In this document: positions 49,312 through 61,851 of the stretch, piece by piece
How positions within the stretch are numbered: position 1 is the stretch's first letter
Layout of the letters: each line of letters opens with the position of its first letter
Source of the DNA: Mangifera indica
Lineage: Eukaryota; Streptophyta; Magnoliopsida; Sapindales; Anacardiaceae
Length of the DNA: 64,000 nt
Reading direction: 5' to 3'
Assembly (NCBI RefSeq): GCF_011075055.1
Contig: NC_058145.1
Coordinates: forward strand, 12,211,894-12,275,893
The notes under the pieces: generated by a model
Database searches by the model: none
What the model was told of the DNA's origin: nothing
The model's input: only the letters and a program-made list of their open reading frames with translations
Made by a program: the position numbers and the translations under genes

Positions 49312-49958
49312 GAAAATTTGCATGGGAAAATGGACCTCGAAAGTCGGCCCCTACAAGAACGGCGTCGTTCATTGCGTCACATTATTTAGTCACTGGTTAC
49401 CGGGCACCGGTTGTTCCCTGCACTCTTGGGGTGCCATGAGCTTGATTTTTCCGATCCTGAAACCTGTTGACGACGAATCTTACAAGAAAATGAAAATCGT
49501 CAAGTTTATCCACAAAGTGCTGAATCAGCAGTGAGGTTATTATTTTCCTAGACAAGTAAGTCAAAGTTGTCAGACTGTCAGTCAATTAGACACGTGGCAC
49601 GTACTGAGGATGTTGGGCACCATCGAATTTATTACATGTCAAAAGAAGTTAAAGGAGTTTTACATTTTTAGTTTTTTCTTTTTTTCACACTGAATAAATA
49701 CATTCATAAATTATGTAATATGTGTAATTTATAGCAAATTGGGTGATGATTTAAGCTAAAATAGAGGTGTTTTGGATATTTATTTATTTATTTATTTTTA
49801 TATATAAATGGAAAAATGACATGATTGGAATTCTTGAGCAACGTTAGAGATATAGAAATAAAGCACAGGCCTAACTCAACCAATAATTCACCATCTGAAA
49901 GTGATAAAATAGTAATTTTGGAAGCATGGAAAATCATTTTCTGCCATGATTATTGATT
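49312..49958. other. Upstream region of the asparagine synthetase gene
   Basis: Less AT-rich than its surroundings up to about 49600 and probably promoter; it contains CACGTGGCAC near 49590. 49660-49958 is AT-rich with a TTTA run near 49780. No gene is supportable. Confidence 0.4.
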
Positions 49959-49966
49959 CATTGAAT

Positions 49967-50506
49967 CATAGATGTGTATAATTTGGTTTAAATTATAAAA
50001 TCAAATCAAACTATTTAAAAATTATAATTTGATTTGATTTAGTTTGAGTCAGAAATTTTGTAAACTGTTTTTTTCAGTTTTGATTACGGTTTAAGTGATT
50101 TTCAAACCTAATCAAATTGTAAATTATATATATTTTTAAATATATATATATATAACTAAAATTAAGAGGATTTTTTATAAACAATTAAGTGTACAATTTA
50201 TTTTTTTCATAGTTATTTTGTTATTTTTTTACATATATATTGTATAGATATTTCATATTTATTTTGCATATTTATATTATTTTTTAAAAAATTATAATTC
50301 AATAAAATTTGTTAAATAATATATATTTAAATATGAATAATTTTAATCAGTTCAAATCGTAATCCAAAATAAAATAAACTGTATATTTTTAGTTTAGTTT
50401 GAAATTTAAAATAGTTTGGTTTTATTTGAAAAAATTTTAGACTATTTTTTTAATTTAATTTGAAAAAAATCTTAAACTATATCAAAGAGGGTTGTGCATA
50501 ACCTTG
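49967..50506. mobile_element. hAT-like non-autonomous element, 540 bp, 8-bp target duplication
   Basis: Flanked by cattgaat at 49959-49966 and again at 50507-50514. The left end reads CATAGATGTGTATAATTTGG; the right end on the other strand reads CAAGGTTATGCACAACC, related but diverged. The core is AT-rich with repeated TTTAAATTATAA- and GATTTGATTT-like words. The 8-bp duplication and CA start fit the hAT superfamily. Confidence 0.7.
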
Positions 50507-50533
50507 CATTGAATATTGAATGATTTTGGTGTC

Positions 50534-50567
50534 ACACACACACACACAGACATATATATATATATAA
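50534..50567. repeat. CA/TA compound microsatellite
   Basis: A run of CA dinucleotides passes into TATATA after a short AGA interruption. Confidence 0.85.
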
Positions 50568-53500
50568 TTTTAATATCTCAAAATTATTAAAGATAAAAAA
50601 AATAAATTGGTAGTATAATAGTAATATATATATGCATTTTTAAATATAAATACGTAAATAAATATTATAATATAATTAAATATAATTTTATATTTAATTT
50701 AAAATTATTTAATTATATAATTACCTATAGTTTTATAATTAGTAATAATATGTCTTGCCTCGTGAAGAAATTGCAGATATTTATCTTTTTTTTTTTGCTT
50801 CCTTCAACCTTTCTTTTGAGGCAATTAGAGATCTTTTCTATTTCACTTTTTAGACAAATTTTGGAAATTATACTTGGTTTTGAGAAAGAGAAAATGAATG
50901 TTGTGATTAAGAACGAGAAAAAAGTCTCTCGATTTGAATAGCCTATATTCTTCAAAGTTTTCTTTGTAGCTAGAGAATCCGTTAGTAAGGGGGATCTCCA
51001 TGCCCTTCTCCTCTTCTAGTTATTCATCGAGTCTATGACAATGTTTACTCACTATGAGAGATCGTAGACCAAACCCATAAGGGGAAGGGATGAGCCAAGC
51101 CAATCCATCATCTTATCATTAGCTTTTAATTGAATATAATTAAAGAAAAGTACTCTAATTTAATAAGTTCAAAGCATTTCATTAACACAAGGCACATTAT
51201 CAATTGAAGATTTTGTACATATTAAACTAGACTTTAAGCTCTAAAAAGAAAACCTGGCTGAGAAAAATGACAGTATATATATTGAATCCTCCATGGAGAG
51301 GCAAATGTGTCATGCTCTAAATACCAACTCCTCTATTAATGGTGCATGTTCATTGAAGTATAGGATTTGATCTTTAAAGTAATCTTACCATAAAACTGAA
51401 GAAGACACTCATGTCATATATTTTTACAAACTCACTAGCTTGTTTTTCTATAATATATAATGTTCTGACATACGAAACTACTTTTTAAAAGTAAAGTCTA
51501 TAAAGTAAAAGATTCATGACAAAACCAAATATTCGCTTGTAAAGATTGAAGATTTTCTGTAAAAGTTAAGATTCTTGCCTGCAAAAGTCCAATAATTCTT
51601 GTAAAGAATTCAAAATTTGTCATGATTATTTTTTTTAATATTTCAAAATTTGTAATATAAATGAATGAAAGTTTTGAGAGAGAACCAAGTGTTTTTTGTA
51701 AGTTATCTTTTAATATCAATAAAAATTCTTCGAAAGTTTTCTCGTTCAGATTTTGTCAAGACATTGGATTAGTAAGTAGTAAATATTCAAAATTTCAAAA
51801 TTCTAATATTATGTGATCAAAAGTCGTAATAACTAGTATAAAGTAATTTCAAATCCAAGGGTCAAGGTTTGAGGAAAACTATTTTCTAGAAGTTTCTCGA
51901 TGACATAAACAAGACCACTTACACAATAACTCTAATAATAACTTAACACAAAGAAGAATTTTTCTACAATCAATGAGATAATTGTATAAAATTCAATACC
52001 AACCTATAAATATATTTATTGTATCTACCGATTTAAAAGTAACTACTACATTATAATTTATAATTACTATATTTATTTAAATGTAATTTCGTCACTATAA
52101 ATATAAGTACGGGATAAAAGAGAGACTAAGATAAGATTTAAAAAAGAAAAACCAAGCCAAATCTTGTCATTATCTTGTGTCACATTTCATTTAGAACAAC
52201 AACATTATGGACATAGTCCCTTTATAAAGCTTTATGACCGAATTACGTAAAAATTACTTGCTTCATCTTTTCATATTAATTAATTAACAATGTGTTACAC
52301 AAAAAGCAATGAGAGGGATCTTCAAGTCACTCTTCACATTAGGTCAAAGCATAAGGCATCGATCTTTAGTGTTTCCTTGTATGGGCAAACTCGAACATGC
52401 ATAGAAAAGTTTGTGCCTTGAAATTAGACCCTAAACTATAATTATAAGCTTTCTTGTACATAAATGATAAGGTGTGAATGTAAAATCCTTTCATTGAATT
52501 ATTATATAATTATATTTCACTCCCAATGTTCAAATGAAACTTATCGTTCATTGTACATAAATGATTACGTGTGAATGTAAAATATATTTGGGCAAAAGAC
52601 TTATTCCCAGCCAAGGTGTATCTTCAAACTCTTATTTATTAAATTTTAAAAATTTAAATATCTATCCATTTGTTAAATTTTATTATTACTATTAAAGATA
52701 AAATTGTTATTTAAAAATTTTATTTAAAAAAAAAATATTTCTTTTTTCAATTTAAGTTTTAAAAATTAATAATTTTTTTTTCTAATTTAGTTTTAAAAAG
52801 TTATTTTTTTCACCTCACCATCTATGGTTTTCATATTTTAGGGTTAACAACTGTCTTCTCAATGTTTAAAATATTGTACTTACATCCCAAAAATTCGTTC
52901 TCTATTTTTGGTAACCGTTCTTTTTTATTATTCACTTTGATGTGTCATCAACTCATCATTGATACTCTTCTCTCTTTTTAGTGGTTTCCTGATGCAAAAA
53001 CCAACAAAAATCTCATTGAAATGGTTGGATTTGTCACATGAATTTGTGTAACAAATCGTACAGATCCGTGTGACGGAGCTGTGCACCGGCCCAACATATA
53101 TATGTTTCTTGCTAGCTTGTCTATCATATAATGCACGCAGGCATGATAATAGAGCTTACAGACATGAAAATATACGGTCAGATTCTTATGCCTTGAATAA
53201 TATTATCCAGATGAGGTGGGTGACATGTGAAACGCACTTCAATCTTGGTTCACTTTTAATTAAAAAATAATGCTGCTCCTCATCATAGCATTTATGTTTA
53301 GATTGATGAAGAGAAACATGGCAATAATGGAGGCCCCAGAAAGCATTGCATGGAATGCTTATCTTATAGATATTAGGTGAGCTTGTACATTATTGGCAAA
53401 CAAATTAAGGCTGCAAAGGCAAAACATGAGAAATGCCGTGCCAGGTAAGTTTCTGTTCGATCGATCTGCTCAAACCAGCCATCTGTTCAAACCCTGTTTT

Positions 53501-56123
53501 CATATTGATGGTTATCTTCTTTGACCCATTTCTTCTTTTTTCAAGCTATCAGAGTGAAATTATTCTCCCGTAGCCCTTCATTCTAATAAGACACACTGGA
53601 CTTGAATGAAAAGTAAAATCTTCGATATTCCTTTTCTAAGTGATGAGTTGAATCCTGTTCATACCCTCCATTTTGTTCAAACCCTTATCTTCGTAGGTGA
53701 ATTCCTTTTCTTCCTATTTAATCACGTCAATTTAATTTTTATATGATTGAAATGGTCCACCTGATGGGATTAAGAAGAAATATCTGAATATCAACCTCAT
53801 CAATCATCATTAATGCCAATCAAAGGAGTCGGAGTATCTATCTTGCAACTCTAATTAAGTTGAAAATTGAGCTTTCCTTTGTAATCAACATCGGCCCCTG
53901 TCACGTATAATGTGACATTCGAGCTGACAATATAATAGGTCAATTACTTCACCAAATAAATGGAAAAATATATGGCCTATGTCATGTTGTTGAAATAGAC
54001 TATGCTATATATTCTTTACTTTACGTACACAATTTTAAAAATAAAAAGTTATAGTGCTTCACTTGAAAGAAGAAATTGTTGGATAATGGAACACTTGAAA
54101 ATTCCAATAATGCTTGTTTATATAATATTGATTTATCTGTTGAAGTTATTGTGAGTTTGCTCACTCCAGATTTATCCATTCAATCAATATAGACAGATCC
54201 CATTTGAAAAAAAAAAATCAATAATACTATTTTGGCTTGGTTTAGTAGATAAGACTAAATATATCGAAGCTTTTATTTGATATTTGATAGAGCTAATTAA
54301 TAGTTTCTTCCTTCCTTTTTTTACCAATTTGATGCAGTTTTGGTTCAAAAGATAGGATTGACACACGATGGTCTATTGGGTAGATGTTGAAATTTCTGGG
54401 CACAGAAAATTGAATTATCCAGTTGAGGTCAGGTCTGATAAATTTCTGCTTGAATTCTTTACTCCCCTTATGAATGGATGGTTTGCCTTTGATTATATGG
54501 TGAGGGGAGGAGAATTGTTCTCCAATCTACATGAGTGAAAATTGACCCGAGATAACCTTTGACCACATTAAAAAAAAGGGTTAGATTTATTATTAATTTT
54601 GGCCCAACAATTATTTCTTACTCAAAGTTTGTCGAAACAACATTTTACCACTTTTTAAATTTAAAAAAATCTATTTTTTTTTTTTTGTCAATATGTTAAA
54701 TTTGTTAATAAAAATTGCTAAAGTTTTTATATAGTTTGTAAAAATAATAAAGTATTCTCAATTTCTACTAAAGCTAAATAATGAAAAACTTTCACGATTT
54801 TTCATTTTCCAATGCATGGACTCTTCAAACTCTTGATGATTTGTTCACCTTCTTGGCAACTGTAAGGTTGTTGCCTTACTGTCGCTCGTATGTCCTGTGC
54901 CTCACTGGGCATGCAACGTCATCCCTAACCATATTGTCTTTTCCATTGGTTGTATCGCCCTCACCCCATTATATTACAGTGATTGCAGTTTGGTCGAACC
55001 CTATCGAATTCATCCATGCCGCCTTGCCTTGATTACTTGTATGTTGTGTCAAATTGTGACTTAGAGGACTTGGGGTTTGATTTTGTGTGATGATGCCACA
55101 TTTTGTTCTCCACCATCCAATCCACTAGCGCCACCCTCTTCTGCACCGTGCATAGATGGCCACCCACCAGCCATTCTTTGTCACCTCTTCTCTCCCACAC
55201 TTGAATTTGTTTTCGTGCGGCTTTTACCATCCACTGACAATCATCCAATTGTCTACCATTGCACGTTTGTCTCCACCACATTTTCACTAGTATGACCAAC
55301 ACTGTTAGTCGACTGTGTGCATACTAACACCCTTAGATGTGCACACACAGAATCCATAAGCCACGCTTCTTGTTGTTATTGCTATTGCTATATTTTGTTA
55401 ATTTATTTGTGAGTTTGAAAATTTTTGTGATGGTGATTGTTGGTGAAGATGACGAAGGGTAGTGGGTGGTTTTCTTTGAATTGGTGGTGGAGACGAAGAG
55501 AGCCGAGAGAAGATAATTTTTTTTTTATTGAAAGATATAGACTTATATATTTTTAATAATATTTTTTATTAGTTGAAAATTTATTAATAATTGTTTATGT
55601 TGATTTTTGGACTTTGGTTTCGAGAGGAGGAATTGATGCGGTGGCGTTATGTGACAGTGCTGGTGTTATTTTTGCATGTATTATAAGATATTGATTATTA
55701 TTTTAGAAGAATTTCATTTCGATGTTGAATTATGATGTCAATTTGTTAGTTACATTAAAATTTAAATCAATCACAACTTACATCTCCGATATGAAAGTTG
55801 CCGCTTTTGCTTCCAAATTTGTTAACGCTTCCTAAATGTTTTTCGGACAACCAAGAAATGAGGAATTGGTGTTCTTTTTAGAGGGTTTCTCATGTTGGGA
55901 AATCTAATTTATAGGTCCTCCCATCCAACAAAGATAATTTGAAGTTGAGTGATGTACTTTTAAGTCTTAATAAAAATCTTTCTAAGCATCAATACTAATT
56001 AATTTTTAAATTTTTAAATATATATTTAATTTTAATACTCGTTATTTTTTTTCTTTGTGAGTCCCGTTGCTAACCCAATCATTTGGGATTTTTCCATTAG
56101 GATAATTTTGGTCTCAATTATTT
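50568..56123. other. Gene desert, about 5.5 kb
   Basis: No supportable gene. 51480-51720 repeats words such as AAAAGATTCATGAC and AAGATTCTTG, a degenerate local repeat. 52585-52800 carries an inverted-end style start (GGGCAAAAGACTTATTCCC) like that of the element at 3504-4380. 54780-55300 is less AT-rich and has overlapping short open frames on both strands without a recognisable domain, probably a transposon interior. Confidence 0.45.
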
Positions 56124-56131
56124 GTAAAGGT

Positions 56132-57236
56132 CAAGGATTTAAAAACCGGACCGAACCGGTCGGTCGAATCGGCCGATCAGTGAACCGGCACTGTAGCCGA
56201 GTGCTATTGAAGGATAAACTATTTTAGTGTAAAAATTGGATTGGACCGCGGTCCAACTTGGTCCAGGCAGAATCCGGTTCAATGCTGCATATAAAAACAC
56301 TGTTTTTTCCTGTTCCTTGCAGTGCACGCAGAAGCAATCTCAATTGCTGCAACCGACGAATTTCACGGCTGAATTTCCTATTCTTTGCAAACGACGGTGG
56401 CTGAAGACGACCAACGACGACACTGCTGCCGAGGTGTGTTGGTTTGCAAGCTCACAAGACAGCAGTTTCACGGCTATATTTGCAATATTTGACGGCGACT
56501 TCTCTAGCTCAGACGGTGGCTGAAGATGACGATTTTTCGTTGTTGTTGTGACTGGCGACTTCTCAGGCAACAACGAGAAGCTGGTGTTTTATAAGGCTTT
56601 GTAAACTTTTGGATCAATTGCTTAATTAAGGTTGGGAAAACGTTTGAAAATTTTTCAAATTTAACTGCATGGCATGGATTTATGTTTGTACAGTGAATGT
56701 ATTTATTGTTTTTAGATTTAAAACAAGGAGCTATCTCTGGTTTATATAAAATAATAGGTCAATTTATATAAACAAATATGAATTCTCAATTAGAAAATAT
56801 TAGTTGATTTATTGTTAATTTGTAATTTTATATTACGAATTTGTAATTTTATTATACATATGTATTGAATGTCTAGATTGAATGTATTTCATTCGTAATA
56901 TGGTTAGTTTCTAAGAATTTGAAAGTTGAATATCAGTCTTCTGTGATACCCTATTTACATATAATGAACCAATATATGATAATTTATAATAATTATTATT
57001 GTAAATAATGAATATTGAAATTCAAATTACGAATGCATGGAGATATGTATTGTGATCAAATTACGAATTAAAGAGTATTTGTATGAGAAACAGTAAGCAA
57101 AGCAACAATGTACAAATGCATATTTTATGACTAAACTGTAATTCCAGTCCAACCGACCGGTTTAAATGGTTCAACTGGTCCAATTGAAACCAGTACTTAA
57201 AATAGTTTTTATTTCGATTCAGTTTTAAAAACCTTG
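56132..57236. mobile_element. hAT-like non-autonomous element, 1105 bp, perfect 8-bp target duplication
   Basis: Flanked by the identical octamer gtaaaggt at 56124-56131 and 57237-57244. Left terminus CAAGGATTTAAAAACCGG; right terminus on the other strand CAAGGTTTTTAAAACTGA. Subterminal regions are packed with ACCGG/CCGGT words (ACCGGTCGGTCGAATCGG left, CCGACCGGTTTAAATGG right). The interior near 56300-56580 is GC-richer with short open frames, but no transposase is recognisable. Confidence 0.85.
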
Positions 57237-57734
57237 GTAAAGGTAAAATCCTAAGTTTCTATTGCTTTTTTTTTTTTTTTTGGCCTCACTGTCCCAAGTG
57301 CAATTGTGTGGAATTGAATTAAATAATATTTAACTTAAATTGAATTCAATTATTTTAAAGATAGGGCTTGAGCTTAAAACAAGATTGATTGACTTAAGTA
57401 TTAGAATTTCTAGAGAAAAAATTTGGATTCAAGCTTTTATCATACTTATAAAATTTTAATTTATTTGATACATTGTGGCTCTGATCTAATTGAAGTAAAG
57501 TTTATGATATAATAGTGTTAAAAAATATTTACAAATAGTAGTGTTATGTGTATAATTTTTATACACAATTTTATGTATAAATAATGATATATCATCATGT
57601 GATTAAATAGCTAAAAATTAAAAATAAAATAATATTTAATTATATAATGATACATTATTATTTGTATATATAATTTTATTGATTTATAAATAATAGGTAA
57701 AACGGAGCTCTTATTGATGGACTTTCACTCAAGT

Positions 57735-57945
57735 TGCCCAATATAAAATAAGCCCAAATGGAGGAACTTAGGGTACTCTTTGTACTTTCTCTCATGGCCC
57801 AAGCAAAATTAGGGTAACACAACAGCATGAAATCTTAGCCGCTCCTCTAGACAAGCTGCATATAAACCGCCCGATCCTGCACCGGTCCCCCTATAAGAAA
57901 AAACCCACCCTGCGTTCTCTGTTGACTCCGTGGCGATTAGGGTTT
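57735..57945 (+). promoter_or_regulatory. Site II / TATA / telo-box promoter of the small RNA locus
   Basis: Three GCCCAA (site II) words at 57736-57741, 57752-57757 and 57797-57802 are followed by TATAAAC at 57861 and TTAGGGTTT (telo-box) at 57937-57945. This combination is typical of plant genes for translation and ribosome biogenesis, including snoRNA genes, and lies 100-300 bp before the snoRNA. Confidence 0.6.
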
Positions 57946-58044
57946 GGTACTCTTCCCTGCAATTTTTCGGTCTACTTTTGGGTTTAATTGAAAAGATTGA
58001 AAATTCCAAATTAATTTTCAAATTGTTTAATGTGTTTCTCACCT

Positions 58045-58188
58045 GAGATGTCGATGCTTCACTATCTGGTCAGTGTGGATACATTCAGTTCCCACATGAC
58101 TCGTTCCCTTGAAGCGATATTAATCGTGTTGTTTGCGTTTTAATATCTCTCCCTTAACTTTTTAACCCTATGTTGAGGGAGAACACTT
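58045..58188 (+). ncRNA. Possible H/ACA snoRNA
   Basis: Hairpin 1 has a lower stem GCTTCA/TGAAGC (58056-58061 with 58110-58115) and an upper stem GTCA-TGTGG/CCACA-TGAC with one bulge. An internal loop of 7 and 9 bases between them could act as a pseudouridylation pocket. The H-box-like ATATTA at 58117-58122 lies 16 bases after the upper stem, as the family rule requires. A second stem, TCTCCCTTAAC/GTTGAGGGAGA, is followed by ACA plus three bases. Hairpin 2 shows no pocket and no rRNA target was recognised, so this is tentative. Confidence 0.35.
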
Positions 58189-58237
58189 GAGCAACTATAT
58201 TTTTCTTCTTTAATTTTGACGTTTGGGAGTAAATGAG

Positions 58238-58317
58238 CAACGGTGATGAGCCTACAGACCTGTAATGATTTGCGGATATGATCGCAACTCTTTTGAACAT
58301 CTAAGGGACTGAGTTAC
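58238..58317 (+). ncRNA. C/D box snoRNA with two antisense elements to 18S rRNA (SNORD25/snR56-like guide)
   Basis: C box GTGATGA at 58243-58249 and D box CTGA at 58309-58312. Directly before the D box, GAACATCTAAGGG (58295-58307) is a perfect 13-base complement of the conserved 18S rRNA stretch CCCTTAGATGTTC. After the C box, ACAGACCTGT (58254-58263) complements the neighbouring 18S stretch ACAGGTCTGT and is followed by a D'-like ATGA. By the fifth-nucleotide rule the D' guide would direct 2'-O-methylation of the first G of GGUCUGU, the site I recall for human SNORD25 and yeast snR56. A short AAC/GTT terminal stem is possible. It would act in the nucleolus; plant snoRNAs are often polycistronic, in line with the neighbouring H/ACA candidate. 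Confidence 0.85.
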
Positions 58318-59466
58318 ATCTTTTTGCTCCCATTTCAATTTGGTTTTATGTTAAAAGTTGGATAATCTCTTAGTGGATGTTGTGTGATTTGGGTGTCTGT
58401 GTGGATGCTTTAAGGCTTCAAGTTTTGATTTTGATAGTAATATTACTGACTGTTTTTGAGGTAATATCTACAATGGTGCCTATAAAAATGTTCCCCTCGC
58501 TATCCAGTGCAGCATTTGTTTTGCACTTGGACGTCGGGGAACTAAATCTGTTGGAACGATTGTTTGTGCCCGGAATTCAAGGAAATTCAATGGTTTCATG
58601 TAAGACCAGTTTAATTTATTGGAAGTCCAATGGAAAGGCTTGACTTGTTACATGCTGATAAATACAAGATGCCAATGAAGATCCAACTCAAACGTTGATT
58701 GGTGGAGTAAATTAAGTTTTCTTTCACAGTTGTGCAGACTAACTAATGGAGATGGACCAGGTAAAACTTGGACTGGATGACCACTTCTGGTACCAGTCAT
58801 GATGGTGACACAAAACACAGCTAGTTTAGAGAGCTTATAGGTTAACATGCCTTGAGTTTGTCTGAAATGAACTAGTCTGAGTCAACTTGTATTTGAATAC
58901 TCTATGATCCCTAACCATTCCATAGCCATGGCAACATGGCAACTTCACAATTCATTTTGGGAATATATGGAAATGATGTCAACTCTCTATACAAGATTTG
59001 TAAGTTTAGGTAGTGGGAAACACGTGTATCCACATAATATGATGGGTAGTGATGAAAATTTTCTGGGGAAAAATAGAACGAGGTCTTTTAGGAGGACTAT
59101 ATTTGCACAAAATAAAATACTCTTAATTATTTTATTTTATTTCATTTCAGTATTCTTGAAATAAAATAGAGGGTGTTTTTATTATCTATAGACTTCGAAA
59201 AGCTTTATTTAAGTAGAATAATGTCATTTACCTTTTAAAAAAGGTAACTAATGAGAATGATTGGATTTATACAAAATTGATCAATTTTTTAAAGGTTATA
59301 AATATATAGCTAAAACCCAAATTTATATACCAAAATACCATCACTCCCTAGTTTATAAATTCCAATGCTTTATATAAATCAACATGACAACTAAACTTTC
59401 CAAAGTTAAAAAATTTTCATTTTTGCTTAAATTCAAACATCATGGTTTCACAATCAGGGAAAAAAG

Positions 59467-59511
<45 letters not shown>

Positions 59512-61729
59512 CATGAACATTAACTCAAAATTTTATTTATGTGACGATTGTGTATTGATTTGATAAGTTTGAAGTACATTTCAAAATTATTTAGTGATGT
59601 TTAAAATTATATTTTTATAGTTAAAAAATGTTAGGGGGTTAGCTAATAGTTTACATATTGTGGGTTTAATTAATATTTTGAATATAGAGGGTTAATTGAT
59701 ATTTTATATATAGAAATTTTTTGATATTTTACATCTACAAGGTTAATTAATATTTTATCATATGGGGGTAAATGGATATTTTTTGAAAATTCATGTTGAA
59801 TATGAAAAATGCTAAAAAATTCTAGGGGGTTTCATGTTTTTTTATTTTTAGGATTGATCAACATAATAAATTTTATTGTTATTTTGGTTTGGCATAAAGG
59901 GGAATGAAGACTGATGGACAGTAATAGAATGAAATAAGTTAGAAGTGAAAATAAAATAGTAAAGATTCTTGTGAACGGGATGTTGGAGAAATTAGTTTGA
60001 TCAATGAGCAAATATCTTTATAAGTTAATGTTTATGATTTTTGACTTAGGAATCTAAATGTGAAATGATGAGGGGGTTGTCGCATGTTAGATACTTATGA
60101 GATATTTTATACACACGTTTGATATGAGGGCATTCATGGTAAGATGTCAATCTACAAGTCTAATTATTTTGTGTGCATAGAAACAGGGACTACACTAGTG
60201 ATAGATTTCATACACATCCTCATAGTGGGAAACAACTTTACTTTAGTAGTCTAAGTATATTGTGTGCATGTAAAAAAAGACTATGAGAGTTTATATTCTC
60301 ATGTGGTTAGGATATTTATGCATTACAACCACAGTCTAATATGTAAAGTGAAATAAAGTAAAGTGAATGTGTCTAAGATAGTAAATGAATAACCTCACTT
60401 TTATGAGAAGTTAAGGATAAGATTAACATATTTTTCATTATAGGAAAGGTTGATAAAGGAACCTTGATAACTTTAGCTATGAACAAATATACGCGAGCAT
60501 TATAAAAAAGAGCGCTAAGAAAATTTGAATGATGAGCCATGTGCAATTTGAGGTACATTATGGACTATCAATTTACTAGGTGTTTAGCAGGGGTATAGGA
60601 GGGATGAGTTATACTTGTGTTACAGGTAGAAGATGAGTTATGCAAGGACATGGAGAAGTGAGAATAAGCTACAAAAGATTGCATGCATGAGGAGGGTATG
60701 ACTAAATTCGAGTTGAATCAAGCCTAAACAGGGCTTGTTTTAAAATGGGTTTGGCTCATTTTTAGTTTAGACTCGTTGAGCATGAAGAAACATTAGTTCA
60801 TATTTGTTTACTTTACAATTTAAGAGTTTGTGATCAACTCACACCTAACTCGAGTTCATGTGGATTGACTTGACTTGGCTCTGGTTCGCATGAGATGTTT
60901 AGCTTGACTCTTCTAAACGATGTCATTTCTTTTAGTTTTTTTAATGATGAAAGTCATGCTTAACTCATGAGTCGAGCATGACTTCTATTCAGGTTTGTTT
61001 TTCTTATTAGTTCTTTGTTCGTATTCGACTTCGTGTTTGCTTATCTCATGTTTGTATTTGAACTCGTTTGAGTTCAAACAAATTTGTTTCGAATCTAATT
61101 CCAAAAGAGGGTATTCGACTTGTTTAGATAATATTATGTATTTACTTATTTTATTATGTATTGCACATTTACTAAGATCATGATTTGAGTTTCATTGTAT
61201 TAACACATTTCGCATGTCCATTTTCTATGTTTTGATCCTTGAGCATTTAGGTCACCAAAACAATTCGACAACCCTAGAGCAGGCAAGGCAGGGAATAAAA
61301 ACAGAAGTGTAACGGTTGAATTTCAGGGCAGTAACGGTCATCTAGACAAAGACGCCTCTTTCTAACTGTAACTTCTGAGAAGGCGGTCTTTTAAGAGCCT
61401 GCCGGTGTGGAGCCAGCTAAGTCACAGCAAGTTCTTCATTATCAATATTAAGAAATCCACCGCCACCACAGCGTTCACACTCTTCAAACACTGAATTCTA
61501 CACCTACTAACGTGTGTTTGACCCTTGTGTCCCTTTCACTATTCTCAAATTACCTTCAATTAAGGATTAAAAAAATATTAATAATGCACTACTTTGTGTA
61601 AACGAAGGGTAAAAGTGTAATTAAACTCTCAAATAAACTGGTCAAACAAGTGTAAAAATAACCCAAAAGCCCTTTTCCAACACGGAGAATTGGGAGTGAA
61701 GAGCCAGACTCTTCTCTCCCTACTCGTTT
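58318..61729. other. Gene-free spacer, about 3.4 kb
   Basis: 58320-58900 is less AT-rich and could be exon or intron of a non-coding host transcript, but shows no protein family. 59150-60100 is AT-rich with an ATT microsatellite and repeated TTAATTAATATTTT-like words. 60690-61110 has CGAGTT/AACTCG-rich inverted ends resembling a MITE. The last about 400 bp are probably the PP2C promoter. Confidence 0.45.
59468..59511. repeat. ATT trinucleotide microsatellite
   Basis: About 14 uninterrupted ATT units. Confidence 0.95.
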
Positions 61730-61736
61730 TATATAT
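61730..61736 (+). promoter_or_regulatory. Possible TATA box of the PP2C gene
   Basis: TATATAT about 115 bp before the start codon, followed by pyrimidine-rich TCTTCTCTGCTTCCTTC. Placement is by distance only. Confidence 0.4.
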
Positions 61737-61851
61737 CTTCTCTGCTTCCTTCATCTTTAACGCTTCAACGCAAACAGAAAGCACTGAACTTTCGAACGTT
61801 GCAATTCGTTTGCAAGATCGTTTCATCGCAAAAACAGAAACAGTAACAATA

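Noticed and set aside
54781..55302. Overlapping open frames on both strands (83 and 89 codons)
   Set aside because: No recognisable domain, no splice or promoter context; overlapping frames on both strands suggest a chance GC-richer transposon interior.
56236..56573. Overlapping open frames with hydrophilic content
   Set aside because: They sit inside the hAT-like element and show no transposase or other known domain.
58377..58643. 88-codon open frame after the snoRNA
   Set aside because: No family match, and composition is not convincingly coding; at most part of a non-coding host transcript.
58780..58870. Second C/D snoRNA (ATGATGG ... CTGA)
   Set aside because: The C box is imperfect and no rRNA complementarity was recognised before the CTGA.
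61690..61851. N-terminal extension of the PP2C with a signal-peptide-like hydrophobic stretch
   Set aside because: The frame is open upstream but has no ATG; it starts only from a TTG, and a TATA-like word lies within it. It is 5'-UTR.
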